Translations under genes and position numbers: made by a program | The notes under the pieces: generated by a model | The model's database searches: none | What the model was told of the DNA's origin: nothing | What the model saw: the letters and a program-made list of their open reading frames with translations, nothing else | NCBI RefSeq assembly: GCF_000815465.1 | Contig: NZ_JSWE01000096.1 | Location: 124,001-188,000, forward strand | Source of the DNA: Candidatus Jidaibacter acanthamoeba | GTDB lineage: Bacteria > Pseudomonadota > Alphaproteobacteria > Rickettsiales > Midichloriaceae | Direction: 5' to 3' | Length of the DNA stretch: 64,000 bases | In this document: positions 1 to 8,959 of the stretch, one piece after another | How the letters are laid out: each line of letters opens with the position of its first letter | Numbering within the stretch: position 1 is the stretch's first letter

Positions 1-213
1 TGATTTATCAGTTGAAAAATGTAAGTGACCGTTTTTATTATTTTTGATTACCAGTTCTTCTAAACCCGGTTCGTAAATCGGGATTACACCTTCTTTGAGG
101 GCATTAATTTTAGTAACATCATTATCAATGCAATTGACTTCAATACCGAAGTTGGCAAAACATGTGCCTGCAACCAACCCAACATAACCTGTGCCTATAA
201 CCGTAACTTTCAT
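1..213 (-). CDS. ugd: UDP-glucose 6-dehydrogenase, N-terminal part (cut by window edge)
   Basis: Only the first 71 codons are inside the window; the gene runs off the left edge. The minus-strand translation starts [20 protein letters not shown], the Rossmann NAD-binding signature (GxGYVGL) of the UDP-glucose/GDP-mannose dehydrogenase family. It continues to a YEPGLEEL motif typical of these enzymes. Members oxidise UDP-glucose to UDP-glucuronate for surface polysaccharide. It is divergent from mutL across 136 bp. Assignment to Ugd rather than another UDP-sugar dehydrogenase rests on the N-terminus alone. Confidence 0.85.
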   Translation of the reverse strand, partial: MKVTVIGTGYVGLVAGTCFANFGIEVNCIDNDVTKINALKEGVIPIYEPGLEELVIKNNKNGHLHFSTDKS

Positions 214-349
214 ATAAAATATTTAATATAAAATTATTTTTGCAGATTAATAGATTTTTATTTTATTAGCAATTTTAGAATGATTTAAAACCATTTATTC
301 TCTATAATTACGGATGTAAAAGATATAAACTGCTTATAAAATAATCTGC

Positions 350-2200
350 ATGAAAATTAAAAGACTAACCGAAAAGACAATTAATAGAATAGCAGCGGGA
401 GAAGTTATTGAAAGACCCCTTTCAGTGATTAAGGAGCTGGTAGAAAACTCAATAGATGCCGGTGCAAAGAATATAGTTATTGAGATTGAACGGGGAGGAA
501 GGAACCTAATTATAATCACTGATGACGGGGAAGGGATTACTAAAGATGACCTTTTACTTGCTATTGAGCGCCATGCAACCTCAAAACTAAGTGAAGATGA
601 TATTTGCAATATAAATTTTCATGGTTTCAGAGGGGAAGCTTTGCCATCGATTGCTTCAGTTAGCAGAATGAAAATTACCAGCAGGCATATAACAAAAGAC
701 GAGGCATGGCAGATTGAAGTTTTAGGCGGTGAGGTACAGAACTTAGTTCCGGCCGGCTTAAAACAGGGTACCGTAGTAGAAGTTAGGGATTTATTTTATT
801 TTACGCCCAATCGGCTTAAGTTTTTAAAATCCGAAAGTTCAGAAATTAGCGTATGTACTGATTTGATAAATCGTTTCGCGCTTTGCCATGCAAACATTTC
901 TTTTAAGTTTATTTCAGACGGAAGAGTAGTATTAAATTATAAACCGAACCAAACCGACCTAAGCGGAGAGGATACCAGGGTAGGGGATATACTCGGTGCA
1001 GACTTTTTAAAAAATTCAGTAAAAGTAAGTTTTAGCCGGGATTATTTATCATTTAAAGGATACACTTCACTTCCCACCTATAGCAGAAAGACTTCAGTAA
1101 ATTATTTAACCTATGTAAATAGAAGAATAATTAGGGATAAATTTTTTATAGGAGCCGTAAAAGCAGCTTATAATGGGCTAATACCACATGATAGATATCC
1201 TATGATTGCCCTATTTTTAGAAATTGACCCGTATGAAGTTGATGTTAACGTGCACCCGACTAAAGCAGAGGTACGCTTTAAGGATGAAAACTTTATTCGC
1301 GGGACTTTAATTTCCGAGATAAGAAAGGCAATTGCACAGGCAAGCGCTCCTCAGGCAAGTGGTGAAATAAATCCGTCTAAACTATATCATCCCCAGATTA
1401 ATCTCTTACCACCAAGGCCGATAGTTCAGTCTTCGCTTAATATTAATCGATTTGTAGATGAAAGACCTCAGGCTAAAACTTTTAGTAATAATTTTAATCG
1501 TGAGGTTAGCACATCACAAATACATGATTCGATAACTGATAGCTTTAGGTCTGTAAACTTTGAGGTTGTGGAAAATAAATCGGTAGAAAAAGCGGAAGAG
1601 TCGAGTAGTAGTAGCGATTCTTTTCCCTTAGGTTTTGCTAAATGCCAAATCAATAATACCTTTATTATTTCGGAAAGTAAGGACGGGTTTATTATAGTTG
1701 ACCAACATGCAGCACATGAGAGACTGGTGCTGGAAAAGATGAAAAAGGCAATGCAGGAAAATAGGGTAAAAAGCCAACCGTTACTCGTCCCGGAAGTGGT
1801 TGAGGTTGGGGCAGCCATGGCTGAAAAGATTCTGGAATTTTCTCTAAGCTTAAGAAAATTCGGTATTGTGATTGAAAGAAACGGGTTATCTCAGATTTTA
1901 GTCAGGGAAGTGCCGTATTTGCTTGGTAAGCTTGATATTAGAGGCTTTATCTTTGACCTGGCTGATAATATTTCGGAATATAATACAATTACAAATCTCG
2001 ATGAAAAGCTTGATGAGATATGCGGCAATATTGCCTGCCATTCAAGTATAAGGGCAGGAAGAAAGCTATCCGTTGAGGAAATGAACGCAATACTAAGGGA
2101 AATGGAAAATACACCGTTCTCCTCGCAATGTAATCACGGTAGGCCAACTTTCAGGAAATTGACTCTAAAAGAACTTCATAATATGTTCGAAAGAACTTAA
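350..2200 (+). CDS. mutL: DNA mismatch repair protein MutL (endonuclease type)
   Basis: 616 residues, normal MutL length. The N-terminal GHKL ATPase has KELVENSIDAGA (residues 28-39, catalytic Glu29 by family alignment), DDGEGI (58-63) and FRGEAL (93-98). A linker at about 330-430 joins the dimerisation domain. That domain has DQHAAHERLVLE from residue 451, matching the metal-binding DQHA(x)2E(x)4E motif, and a C-terminal CNHGRP resembling the CPHGRP zinc motif. Both mark the nicking-endonuclease MutL class rather than the E. coli type. It couples mismatch recognition by MutS to strand incision. No clear Shine-Dalgarno precedes the ATG. No mutS is in the window. Confidence 0.97.
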   Translation: MKIKRLTEKTINRIAAGEVIERPLSVIKELVENSIDAGAKNIVIEIERGGRNLIIITDDGEGITKDDLLLAIERHATSKLSEDDICNINFHGFRGEALPSIASVSRMKITSRHITKDEAWQIEVLGGEVQNLVPAGLKQGTVVEVRDLFYFTPNRLKFLKSESSEISVCTDLINRFALCHANISFKFISDGRVVLNYKPNQTDLSGEDTRVGDILGADFLKNSVKVSFSRDYLSFKGYTSLPTYSRKTSVNYLTYVNRRIIRDKFFIGAVKAAYNGLIPHDRYPMIALFLEIDPYEVDVNVHPTKAEVRFKDENFIRGTLISEIRKAIAQASAPQASGEINPSKLYHPQINLLPPRPIVQSSLNINRFVDERPQAKTFSNNFNREVSTSQIHDSITDSFRSVNFEVVENKSVEKAEESSSSSDSFPLGFAKCQINNTFIISESKDGFIIVDQHAAHERLVLEKMKKAMQENRVKSQPLLVPEVVEVGAAMAEKILEFSLSLRKFGIVIERNGLSQILVREVPYLLGKLDIRGFIFDLADNISEYNTITNLDEKLDEICGNIACHSSIRAGRKLSVEEMNAILREMENTPFSSQCNHGRPTFRKLTLKELHNMFERT

Positions 2201-2340
2201 TTATAAGTTTTAGGATAAATTTTAATATTAGCTTTAAAATTAACTTTAAGTTTTGGAAATATAATTTTAATATTTATTTACTTCTATATTTATATATAAA
2301 TCTATATAATATAACAAATTAACAAATCGAATTTAATAAT

Positions 2341-3123
2341 ATGAAAAATAATACTCGGAAAAACTATTTACGTAAATTAGTAGAAGAATTTAAAGTTGTA
2401 TGGATGAAAGGAGATATTAATGAGATTGATAATTTTATAGAAAATTATTCTAAATCTCTTAAAGACTTTAATTACTTTGTAGAGTGTTTAGAAAAATTAC
2501 CCGAACTTTTTAAAAAAACTGTTATTTTATTATCTGATACTCATGATGGTTTGTTTTGTTATATTACAGAAAATACAGTGATAAATGGAAATTATAAATT
2601 ATTGAAACTATGCTTAGAAGCTAATAAATCATTAAATCATATCAATGTGAACTATGATTATAACGGGGATGATGTAAAACCGATACTTCACCGTGCGGTT
2701 ATCTCCGGTAGCATTGATTGTGTAAAGTTGCTACTTGAAGAAGGTGCAAATCCATATTTAAAAGATTATAAGGGGAGAATCCCGATCAATTATTCAAAAG
2801 ATGAAGGCATAACAGAACTTTTACTTTCATGGATGAAAAAAGAACAAACTTCCAATAAACGTGATAGAGAAGACTTTGAAGGTTCTGATAAGAAAGAAGA
2901 AAACACTTCTAGTAAAAGAGTGAAAAGTGAAGAATGTTGTGAAGAGTTAGATTCTAAACAACGTGATGAGCAGATTGAAAAAAGGCGACTTGCAGCTGCT
3001 GCTGAAACACACAGTCAAGATATTACAAAATTTTTCAAGCCTCAAGATAAATCCCCGGTTGGTAAACATTCCGAAAGAATATCTAAGGAAAGTGAGGGCA
3101 AAGGTAAAGAGAAGGCTCTATAG
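2341..3123 (+). CDS. Ankyrin-repeat protein with C-terminal NLS-like and FF-motif tail
   Basis: 260 residues, no signal peptide. A helical N-terminus (1-75) is followed by about three ankyrin-type repeats (about 80-165), the clearest being PILHRAVISGSIDCVKLLLEEGANP. The last 90 residues are charged and low-complexity. They contain NKRDRE (172-177), SKRVK (191-195, like the c-Myc nuclear localisation core AKRVK), SKQRDEQIEKRRL (205-217) and HSQDITKFF (224-232). Residues 205-260 align with the C-terminus of the ankyrin protein at 14148-15920, so the tail is a conserved module. Ankyrin proteins of Rickettsiales are often type IV effectors; a host-directed role is inference. Confidence 0.85.
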   Translation: MKNNTRKNYLRKLVEEFKVVWMKGDINEIDNFIENYSKSLKDFNYFVECLEKLPELFKKTVILLSDTHDGLFCYITENTVINGNYKLLKLCLEANKSLNHINVNYDYNGDDVKPILHRAVISGSIDCVKLLLEEGANPYLKDYKGRIPINYSKDEGITELLLSWMKKEQTSNKRDREDFEGSDKKEENTSSKRVKSEECCEELDSKQRDEQIEKRRLAAAAETHSQDITKFFKPQDKSPVGKHSERISKESEGKGKEKAL

Positions 3124-3158
3124 AGTTATATGCGCTGTTTTTATACTTAATTTTTAAT

Positions 3159-3194
3159 AAAAAGTCGGAATTTGTTTTATTGCCGACTTTTTTT
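3159..3194. terminator. Bidirectional rho-independent terminator
   Basis: AAAAAGTCGG (3159-3168) pairs with CCGACTTTTT (3183-3192) around a 14-base loop, with a T tract on both strands. It lies between the convergent ankyrin gene (+) and mltG (-) and overlaps the mltG stop codon. Confidence 0.8.
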
Positions 3195-4182
3195 ATTCAG
3201 ACTTTTTGCCGGTAAATGTACGAAAATTTTTCACATTAGTTAAATGCTTTTTATAAGTTTCGGAGAATTTATGGCCGCCGAGCCCGTCAGCAACAAAAAA
3301 CAAATCCTTGGTATTAGCTGGGTGCAACACGGCAGCAATTGACCTAAGCCCCGGGTTCGCAATCGGGGTAGGCGGAAGCCCTTTTACTTTATACGTATTA
3401 TATAATGAAGCGCTTTCCAGATCTTTATAAGTAAGACGTTTAGGAAAGGGCTCAACCCCGCCAGTCATGCCGTAAATTACTGTAGGGTCAGCTTGAAGCG
3501 GCATATTTATTTTTAAGCGATTAAGATAAACTCCGGCAACCAAAGGCTTTTCCGCATTTATACCGCTTTCCTTTTCAACAATAGAAGCTAGGGTTAAAAG
3601 TTCGTTAACATCTTTCAAAGGAATAGGTAAAGCTGAGGTAGAAATAAATAAGGTTAAGTGTTTCTCCATGCTTGAATGCATTCTTGCCAAAACGGATTCT
3701 TTTTTGGTACCGTATTTATATGAATAAGTTTCAGGTAACAAATAGCCTTCTTTATATTTCTCTTTATTTATACTGCCGCTTAAGCCATAGCTGTTATCTA
3801 ATATTTTAAATACTTGGGAATTGGTTAACCCTTCGGGAATAGTAACTTTATGTATAATTACCTCCCCTCTTGTCAGCTTATGAATTACTTCTATCATCTT
3901 CATCCCGGCTTCAAACTTGTATTCTCCCGATTGTAAATATTCTTTTTTAAATGAATGTGCTTTGGAAAGTAGGATGAATAAGAGTTTGCTTTTAATTACA
4001 TCTTTTTTATGAAGTAAATCAGCGATTTGATTGATTGAATAGTTCTTAGGAATTATGACAATTTTTTCTTGATGTACATGCGTTTTGTAAAACGTATTGT
4101 GATAAGAATAAACCACTGCTGTAATAAGTAGTAGTTTAAATATAAGATATATAATAAAAAATTTCTTTAACTTAGAATGCAT
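3193..4182 (-). CDS. mltG: Endolytic murein transglycosylase MltG (YceG-like)
   Basis: 329 residues. A single N-terminal membrane anchor (about 8-26) precedes a periplasmic YceG domain. LLTLASIVEKES (195-206) carries the catalytic glutamate (Glu203 by comparison with the E. coli ASIVEKE motif). GVYLNRL, PLQADPTVIYG and YNTYKVKGLPPTPIANPG are further YceG signatures. The enzyme cuts nascent glycan strands and helps set their length. Its start codon shares one base with the fabF stop, indicating translational coupling in an acpP-fabF-mltG cluster, an order seen in other Proteobacteria. Confidence 0.95.
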   Translation of the reverse strand: MHSKLKKFFIIYLIFKLLLITAVVYSYHNTFYKTHVHQEKIVIIPKNYSINQIADLLHKKDVIKSKLLFILLSKAHSFKKEYLQSGEYKFEAGMKMIEVIHKLTRGEVIIHKVTIPEGLTNSQVFKILDNSYGLSGSINKEKYKEGYLLPETYSYKYGTKKESVLARMHSSMEKHLTLFISTSALPIPLKDVNELLTLASIVEKESGINAEKPLVAGVYLNRLKINMPLQADPTVIYGMTGGVEPFPKRLTYKDLESASLYNTYKVKGLPPTPIANPGLRSIAAVLHPANTKDLFFVADGLGGHKFSETYKKHLTNVKNFRTFTGKKSE

Positions 4183-5444
4183 TAAACTTTTTTAAATAAT
4201 AAGCTGGCATTTGTTCCACCAAAACCAAACGAGTTTGAAAGCGCAACCTCAATTTTCTTTTCTTTTGCCGTATGGGCAACTAAATCAATATCACAACCTT
4301 CGGATGGATTATCAAGATTTAAAGTTGGAGGAATTATCCCATGCTGCATGCTAAGTATTGAAAAAATTGCTTCAACGCTTCCTGCTGCCCCAAGTAAATG
4401 TCCGATTGAGGATTTAGTTGATGACATCATCAGCTTATAAGCATGATCTTTAAACAATGTCTTAACCGCATTTAATTCGATTATATCTCCAAGCGGAGTA
4501 GAAGTGCCGTGAGCATTTATGTACCCCACTTCTTCCGGGTTAATTTCAGCTTTTTTCAATGCCATTTGCATAGATCTTAAACCGCCGTTACCGTCAGGCG
4601 CCGGAGCGGTCATATGATATGCATCACCGCTTAAACCATACCCGACCACTTCGGCATAAATCTTAGCGCCTCGCTTTTTGGCGTGCTCATATTCTTCAAG
4701 TACCACAACACCCGCACCTTCACCCATAACAAAGCCGTCACGGGCTTCATCCCAAGGTCTGGAAGCTTTTTCAGGCGTATCATTGAAATTAGTTGAAAGT
4801 GCTTTACAAGCATTAAAGCCTGCAATACCAAGCCTGCAAACTGCAGCTTCGCTTCCGCCGGCAACCATTACATCAGCATCACTTAAGGCAATAAGCCTTG
4901 CTGCATCTCCGATCGCATGTGCACCGGTGGAACATGCTGTTACAACGGCATGGTTAGGACCTTTAAATCCGTATTTTATTGAAATATGACCTGAGGCCAG
5001 GTTTATAAGGGAAGCGGGAATGAAAAAGGGACTGACTCTGCGTGCACCTTTTTCAGCTAAAATATTAGCTGTTTCCTCAATAACCGCTAACCCTCCGATA
5101 CCGGAGCCAATTAATACTCCGGTCTGTTCTCTTTGCTCATCATTAGAAGGAACCCATCCCGCATCATCAACCGCTTGTGTTGCGGCCGCAATTGCATAAT
5201 GAATGAATTTATCCATTTTACGAGTTTCCTTCAAAGGAATATATTTTTCCAGATCTAATCCGCATTGCTCATCTTTACCGGGAACCAGGCCGGCAATCCT
5301 GGTATTTAGGTCAGATGTATCAAATAGCTCAAGGGGAATTTTTTTAATTCCGGATTTACCGCGAATTAAATTTTCCCATGAGCTTTTTGCGTCAGCACCT
5401 AAAGGTGTAACTAAACCGATTCCCGTGATAACAATACGTCTCAT
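4182..5444 (-). CDS. fabF: 3-oxoacyl-[acyl-carrier-protein] synthase II
   Basis: 420 residues, full length. The condensing-enzyme triad is visible: Cys171 in VTACSTGAHA, His312 in NAHGTSTPLGD and His349 in SSIGHLLGAAG. The C-terminal NSFGFGGTNASL loop is intact. It elongates acyl-ACP with malonyl-ACP in type II fatty acid synthesis. The start MRRIVITGIGLVTPLG matches the family, so no upstream start is needed. It lies 38 bp downstream of acpP and abuts mltG. Confidence 0.97.
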   Translation of the reverse strand: MRRIVITGIGLVTPLGADAKSSWENLIRGKSGIKKIPLELFDTSDLNTRIAGLVPGKDEQCGLDLEKYIPLKETRKMDKFIHYAIAAATQAVDDAGWVPSNDEQREQTGVLIGSGIGGLAVIEETANILAEKGARRVSPFFIPASLINLASGHISIKYGFKGPNHAVVTACSTGAHAIGDAARLIALSDADVMVAGGSEAAVCRLGIAGFNACKALSTNFNDTPEKASRPWDEARDGFVMGEGAGVVVLEEYEHAKKRGAKIYAEVVGYGLSGDAYHMTAPAPDGNGGLRSMQMALKKAEINPEEVGYINAHGTSTPLGDIIELNAVKTLFKDHAYKLMMSSTKSSIGHLLGAAGSVEAIFSILSMQHGIIPPTLNLDNPSEGCDIDLVAHTAKEKKIEVALSNSFGFGGTNASLLFKKV

Positions 5445-5482
5445 AAAATGCTGCTAAGAAAAGTTAAACTTAGTTTTTTAGT

Positions 5483-5728
5483 TTAAGAAGCTTTATCAAT
5501 TTGTGATTTTATAAAACTAACCGCATCTTCAACTTTAATGATTTTTTCCGCTGCATTGTCAGGTATTTCGATATTGAACTCTTCTTCAAATGCCATAACC
5601 AGTTCAACGGTATCCAGGCTATCTGCTCCGAGGTCATCGCTAAACCTTGCATCCGGCTTCACTTTAGACGCATCAACATCTAAATGCTCGGCAACTAATT
5701 TAATAACGCGGCTTTCGACGTCGCTCAT
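5483..5728 (-). CDS. acpP: Acyl carrier protein
   Basis: 81 residues, standard size. [18 protein letters not shown] (31-48) contains Ser37, the attachment site for 4'-phosphopantetheine. The start is supported by a strong Shine-Dalgarno, AGAGGAGAAATT before ATG. It carries growing acyl chains for FabF and other fatty-acid enzymes. It is first in the acpP-fabF-mltG cluster and divergent from nuoH across about 200 bp. Confidence 0.97.
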   Translation of the reverse strand: MSDVESRVIKLVAEHLDVDASKVKPDARFSDDLGADSLDTVELVMAFEEEFNIEIPDNAAEKIIKVEDAVSFIKSQIDKAS

Positions 5729-5864
5729 AATTTCTCCTCTTTAGTTTCAAAAATAGCTTGAGCGCTTTAATATCATATTATTACTCAAGTTGCAAAGTTA
5801 AAATTTAAAACCGAGTTTATCAAGCATAATTTTACTTATTTTTAGGGCAGCAATGTTATATATA

Positions 5865-5876
5865 AATTGCGCAATT
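5865..5876. promoter_or_regulatory. Perfect 12-bp palindrome in the acpP/nuoH divergent region
   Basis: AATTGCGCAATT is a perfect inverted repeat with no spacer, placed about 55 bp before the nuoH ATG and next to a TATATA run. Its size and position suit a dimeric repressor operator. No known regulator site was matched, and short AT-rich palindromes arise by chance. Confidence 0.25.
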
Positions 5877-5930
5877 CATGAAGTTATTGTAGTAAATTAT
5901 ATAAGCTAATTATTTTTTATATAAAGTTAT

Positions 5931-6935
5931 ATGTTTGAAAACTTAATGTTGATTGTTGGTATTCTTGCCAAAATTTTAATCGTTGTTGTGCCGCTTATTG
6001 TTTGTGTTGCTTATCTCACCTATGCGGAAAGAAAGGTGATTGCCTCTATGCAACTTAGAGTAGGCCCTAGTGTGGTGGGGCCTTTCGGTTTATTACAGCC
6101 GCTTGCTGATGCATTAAAATTAATGTTTAAGGAACCTATTTTGCCTAAGAATGCTGATCGAGTGCTGTTTATGCTCGCGCCGATGATTACCTTCTCCCTT
6201 GCTATGCTCGGCTGGGCGGTGATCCCGGTCGGCAGTGAGTTTGTGATAGCTGATATTAATGTCGGGGTATTATACCTTCTTGCAATTTCCTCGCTTGGAG
6301 TTTACGGGGTTATCATCGCCGGGTGGGCGAGTAATTCCAAGTATGCCTTTTTAGGTGCGATAAGATCAGCCGCTCAAATGGTTTCTTATGAAGTTTCCAT
6401 CGGGTTGATTATAGTTAGTGTTTTATTAGTTACTCAGTCTTTAAATTTAAGGGAAATAGTGCTGGCTCAACAAAATATGCCACTTTATTTAGAGCTGTTG
6501 TTACTACCTATGATGGTTATATTTTTCGTTTCGATTTTAGCGGAAACTAACAGGCATCCATTTGATTTGCCGGAAGCTGAAGCAGAATTGGTTGCAGGGT
6601 ATAATGTTGAATATTCTTCTATGGGTTTTGCCATGTTTTTTCTGGGAGAATATGCTAATATGATTCTTATGAGTGCAATAACGGTAATTTTATTTATGGG
6701 CGGTTGGCTCCCGCCGTTTGGCATCACCTTCCTCGGTTTTGTTCCCGGAATTATTTGGTTTTGTTTAAAGATAATGTTTTGTTTATTTATCTTTATTTGG
6801 GTTAGGGCTGCATTACCGAGATACAGATATGACCAATTGATGAGATTGGGTTGGAAAGTATTCCTCCCATTAAGCCTCATTTGGGTGGTGCTTATTGCTT
6901 CGATTGTGGTTTATACGGGGTATAAGCCCGCTTAA
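5931..6935 (+). CDS. nuoH: NADH-quinone oxidoreductase subunit H (isolated gene)
   Basis: 334 residues with about eight transmembrane helices, normal for NuoH/ND1. Near the N-terminus [17 protein letters not shown] is the conserved quinone-site loop. [26 protein letters not shown] (acidic loop) and the [17 protein letters not shown] signature follow. It forms the membrane heel of complex I where ubiquinone binds. No other nuo gene lies within the window on either side; it stands between acpP and a LemA gene and is followed by its own terminator. Confidence 0.96.
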   Translation: MFENLMLIVGILAKILIVVVPLIVCVAYLTYAERKVIASMQLRVGPSVVGPFGLLQPLADALKLMFKEPILPKNADRVLFMLAPMITFSLAMLGWAVIPVGSEFVIADINVGVLYLLAISSLGVYGVIIAGWASNSKYAFLGAIRSAAQMVSYEVSIGLIIVSVLLVTQSLNLREIVLAQQNMPLYLELLLLPMMVIFFVSILAETNRHPFDLPEAEAELVAGYNVEYSSMGFAMFFLGEYANMILMSAITVILFMGGWLPPFGITFLGFVPGIIWFCLKIMFCLFIFIWVRAALPRYRYDQLMRLGWKVFLPLSLIWVVLIASIVVYTGYKPA

Positions 6936-6972
6936 TATACCTTAAGCAGTAGTTATGGTAATAATGGAGTGA

Positions 6973-7016
6973 AGGAAGAGGAGAGTAAATATACTATGCA
7001 CCCTCTTCTTCTTTTT
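6973..7016 (+). terminator. Probable rho-independent terminator after nuoH
   Basis: GAAGAGG (6975-6981) pairs with CCTCTTC (7002-7008), with two flanking pairs (one G-U) and a 20-base loop, followed by a CTTTTT tract. It lies 40 bp after the nuoH stop. Confidence 0.55.
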
Positions 7017-7198
7017 ACTAATAATACCTTATTAACTATATCTTGAATCTTTTGCCATACTTATTCAGATACGGCAAAACTAAATATTGGGGTATTGTAA
7101 TCATTAATATCTCAGATTTTAGGAATTATCTCGGTAAGCTTGTTGCTATAAAAACAACTTAATATATACTTAATATAAGTAACTAGGGGAGAGGATAT

Positions 7199-7771
7199 AT
7201 GGATTCTATAATCTTAGGTATTATTGGTGTTGTACTAATAATATCTTATCTGTGGTATGCAAGTTTAATTTTAAAGAGAAATAATGTCAGGGGGTCTCTT
7301 TCCGGTATAGATGTGCAGTTGAAGAAAAGATCAGACTTAATTCCCAATATACTAGCCGTAGCTAAAAAGTTTATGCAACATGAAATGGAGATTATGAAAG
7401 AAATTACAGGGCTGAGAACTCAAGTAGATAAGAAATATGATCCAAATAATATTACTGAAGTAAAAAACCACTTTGCCGATTCAGAGTTACTGGCAAATAA
7501 ACTTGGTCAATTCATGATGTCAGTAGAGAACTACCCTGACTTGAAATCCAATCAGGCTATGATTGAAGTGATACAATCATTAAATGAGGTTGAGGCACAA
7601 CTAACCGCAGCCAGAAGGTTTTATAACTCAACAGTTACCGCACTTAATAATACTATACAAATTTTTCCGGGTAATTTAATTGCAAAACTTGCAAATATTC
7701 AGGAGCTGCCGTTTTATCAAACCGATGAGGCTTCAAAGGCACCAATTAATACAAGCGAATTTCTAAGCTAA
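7199..7771 (+). CDS. LemA family protein
   Basis: 190 residues. An N-terminal membrane helix (about 3-22) is followed by the LemA coiled-coil fold: QLKKRSDLIPNILAVAKKFM, LRTQVDKKYDP, NEVEAQLTAARRFYNSTVTALNNTIQIFPGNLIA. The last segment is the most recognisable LemA signature. The molecular function of LemA proteins is not settled. The start has an AGGGGAGAGG Shine-Dalgarno. The gene lies 19 bp before a DUF3137-type gene, a frequent partner of LemA, and the two are probably one operon. Confidence 0.9.
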   Translation: MDSIILGIIGVVLIISYLWYASLILKRNNVRGSLSGIDVQLKKRSDLIPNILAVAKKFMQHEMEIMKEITGLRTQVDKKYDPNNITEVKNHFADSELLANKLGQFMMSVENYPDLKSNQAMIEVIQSLNEVEAQLTAARRFYNSTVTALNNTIQIFPGNLIAKLANIQELPFYQTDEASKAPINTSEFLS

Positions 7772-7790
7772 ATACCAAAAAGTAATTAAC

Positions 7791-8858
7791 ATGCTTAAAA
7801 AAATTATGCACCTTGATATAGCTACATTTATAGCATTTTTAGCAGGCAAGAAGATACCTATTTTAGACCAAGGGCAAATTCACTTCAAAACTTTCGGTGA
7901 GGAACAAAAACCCTCTATCGAACATTATAAACAATTCATTTTGCCTAATATACATAAATATGAAGAGCAACGTATTAATTTACTGAAAATATTTCGTATC
8001 CGTTGTTTTTTATTCATACCAATTTTAATTACGATCCTAACTTTGTCTACTTTATGGTATTATTTGATGGATGCTTATGGTATTACAACCGAGATTAAGA
8101 ATTATACAATGGGGACAGGGCTCTTATTAGGGGTAGCCGTTCTCTGGGTATACGCGCCGGTAAGTAAGTATAAATTAGCAATTAAATCAGAAATATTTCC
8201 GCTGATATTTAGCTTCTTTAGAGGAAGCTTGATATATCAAGTGAAAAGTGATTTTCCACTCAAATCTGTTTTATCGTCCGGTATTATACCTTTATATGAT
8301 TATAAGTTTATGGAAGATTCAATAAAAGGTACTTATAAGGATGTTAAATTACATCTTACTCAAGCTACATTGGAAATAGCTAATAAGGCAGGCAAAAATA
8401 ATACAAGAAAAACCATATTCAAAGGAATAATTATACAACTCAGTATGAATAGATCATTTTACGGGAAAACCATAGTTAGAAAAGATGCCGGTGTTATAGG
8501 TAATCTATTTGGAAAGCAGTTTGAGACACTACAAAATGTAAAATTAGAAGACCCCGTATTTGAGAAGCAGTTTGAGGTTTATGCTAGTGATCAAATAGAG
8601 GCGCGTTATTTATTAAATCCTAGTTTTATGGAACGATTAATACAATTAGCAAAGCTATTTAATAATGAACCGATTCAATGCAGTTTTTTTGAAAATAGCC
8701 TTTTAATAACAATTTCTTCTTCAAAGGACTATTTTGAGCCCGGTTCGATTTTTGCTCCCGCCACCTTTGAAGAAGATATCAATACTGTACTTGAGCAAAT
8801 GCACCTTATTTTTCAAATTATAGATATTCTAAAGTTGAATGAAAAAAACAGGTTATAA
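7791..8858 (+). CDS. DUF3137-type membrane protein, LemA partner
   Basis: 355 residues with two adjacent membrane helices (about 77-99 and 106-124) and a soluble C-terminal part containing QATLEI, FKGIIIQL and FEVYASDQIEARYLLNPSFMERL. The YASDQIEARYLL-type segment, the two-helix layout and the position after lemA match DUF3137 proteins. Function is unknown; a joint membrane role with LemA is inferred from repeated gene pairing. The family call is from memory of the pattern. Confidence 0.75.
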   Translation: MLKKIMHLDIATFIAFLAGKKIPILDQGQIHFKTFGEEQKPSIEHYKQFILPNIHKYEEQRINLLKIFRIRCFLFIPILITILTLSTLWYYLMDAYGITTEIKNYTMGTGLLLGVAVLWVYAPVSKYKLAIKSEIFPLIFSFFRGSLIYQVKSDFPLKSVLSSGIIPLYDYKFMEDSIKGTYKDVKLHLTQATLEIANKAGKNNTRKTIFKGIIIQLSMNRSFYGKTIVRKDAGVIGNLFGKQFETLQNVKLEDPVFEKQFEVYASDQIEARYLLNPSFMERLIQLAKLFNNEPIQCSFFENSLLITISSSKDYFEPGSIFAPATFEEDINTVLEQMHLIFQIIDILKLNEKNRL

Positions 8859-8959
8859 ATACTTACATTGCTGTAATTCTTATAGCCGAAGTATTTTATG
8901 AAATAAAGCGAGTTATCCGGCTTAAAGACCTTATGCTAAAAATATGTAAGCTAACTTTT

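Noticed and set aside
2963-3157. Open frame overlapping the end of the first ankyrin gene
   Set aside because: Shifted frame within a gene whose C-terminus is conserved with a second protein, so the ankyrin frame is the real one.
4678-4989. Long open frame antisense to fabF
   Set aside because: It lies wholly inside a well-conserved gene on the other strand and reflects that gene's codon pattern; the same applies to other antisense frames within mutL, clpB, typA and pccA.
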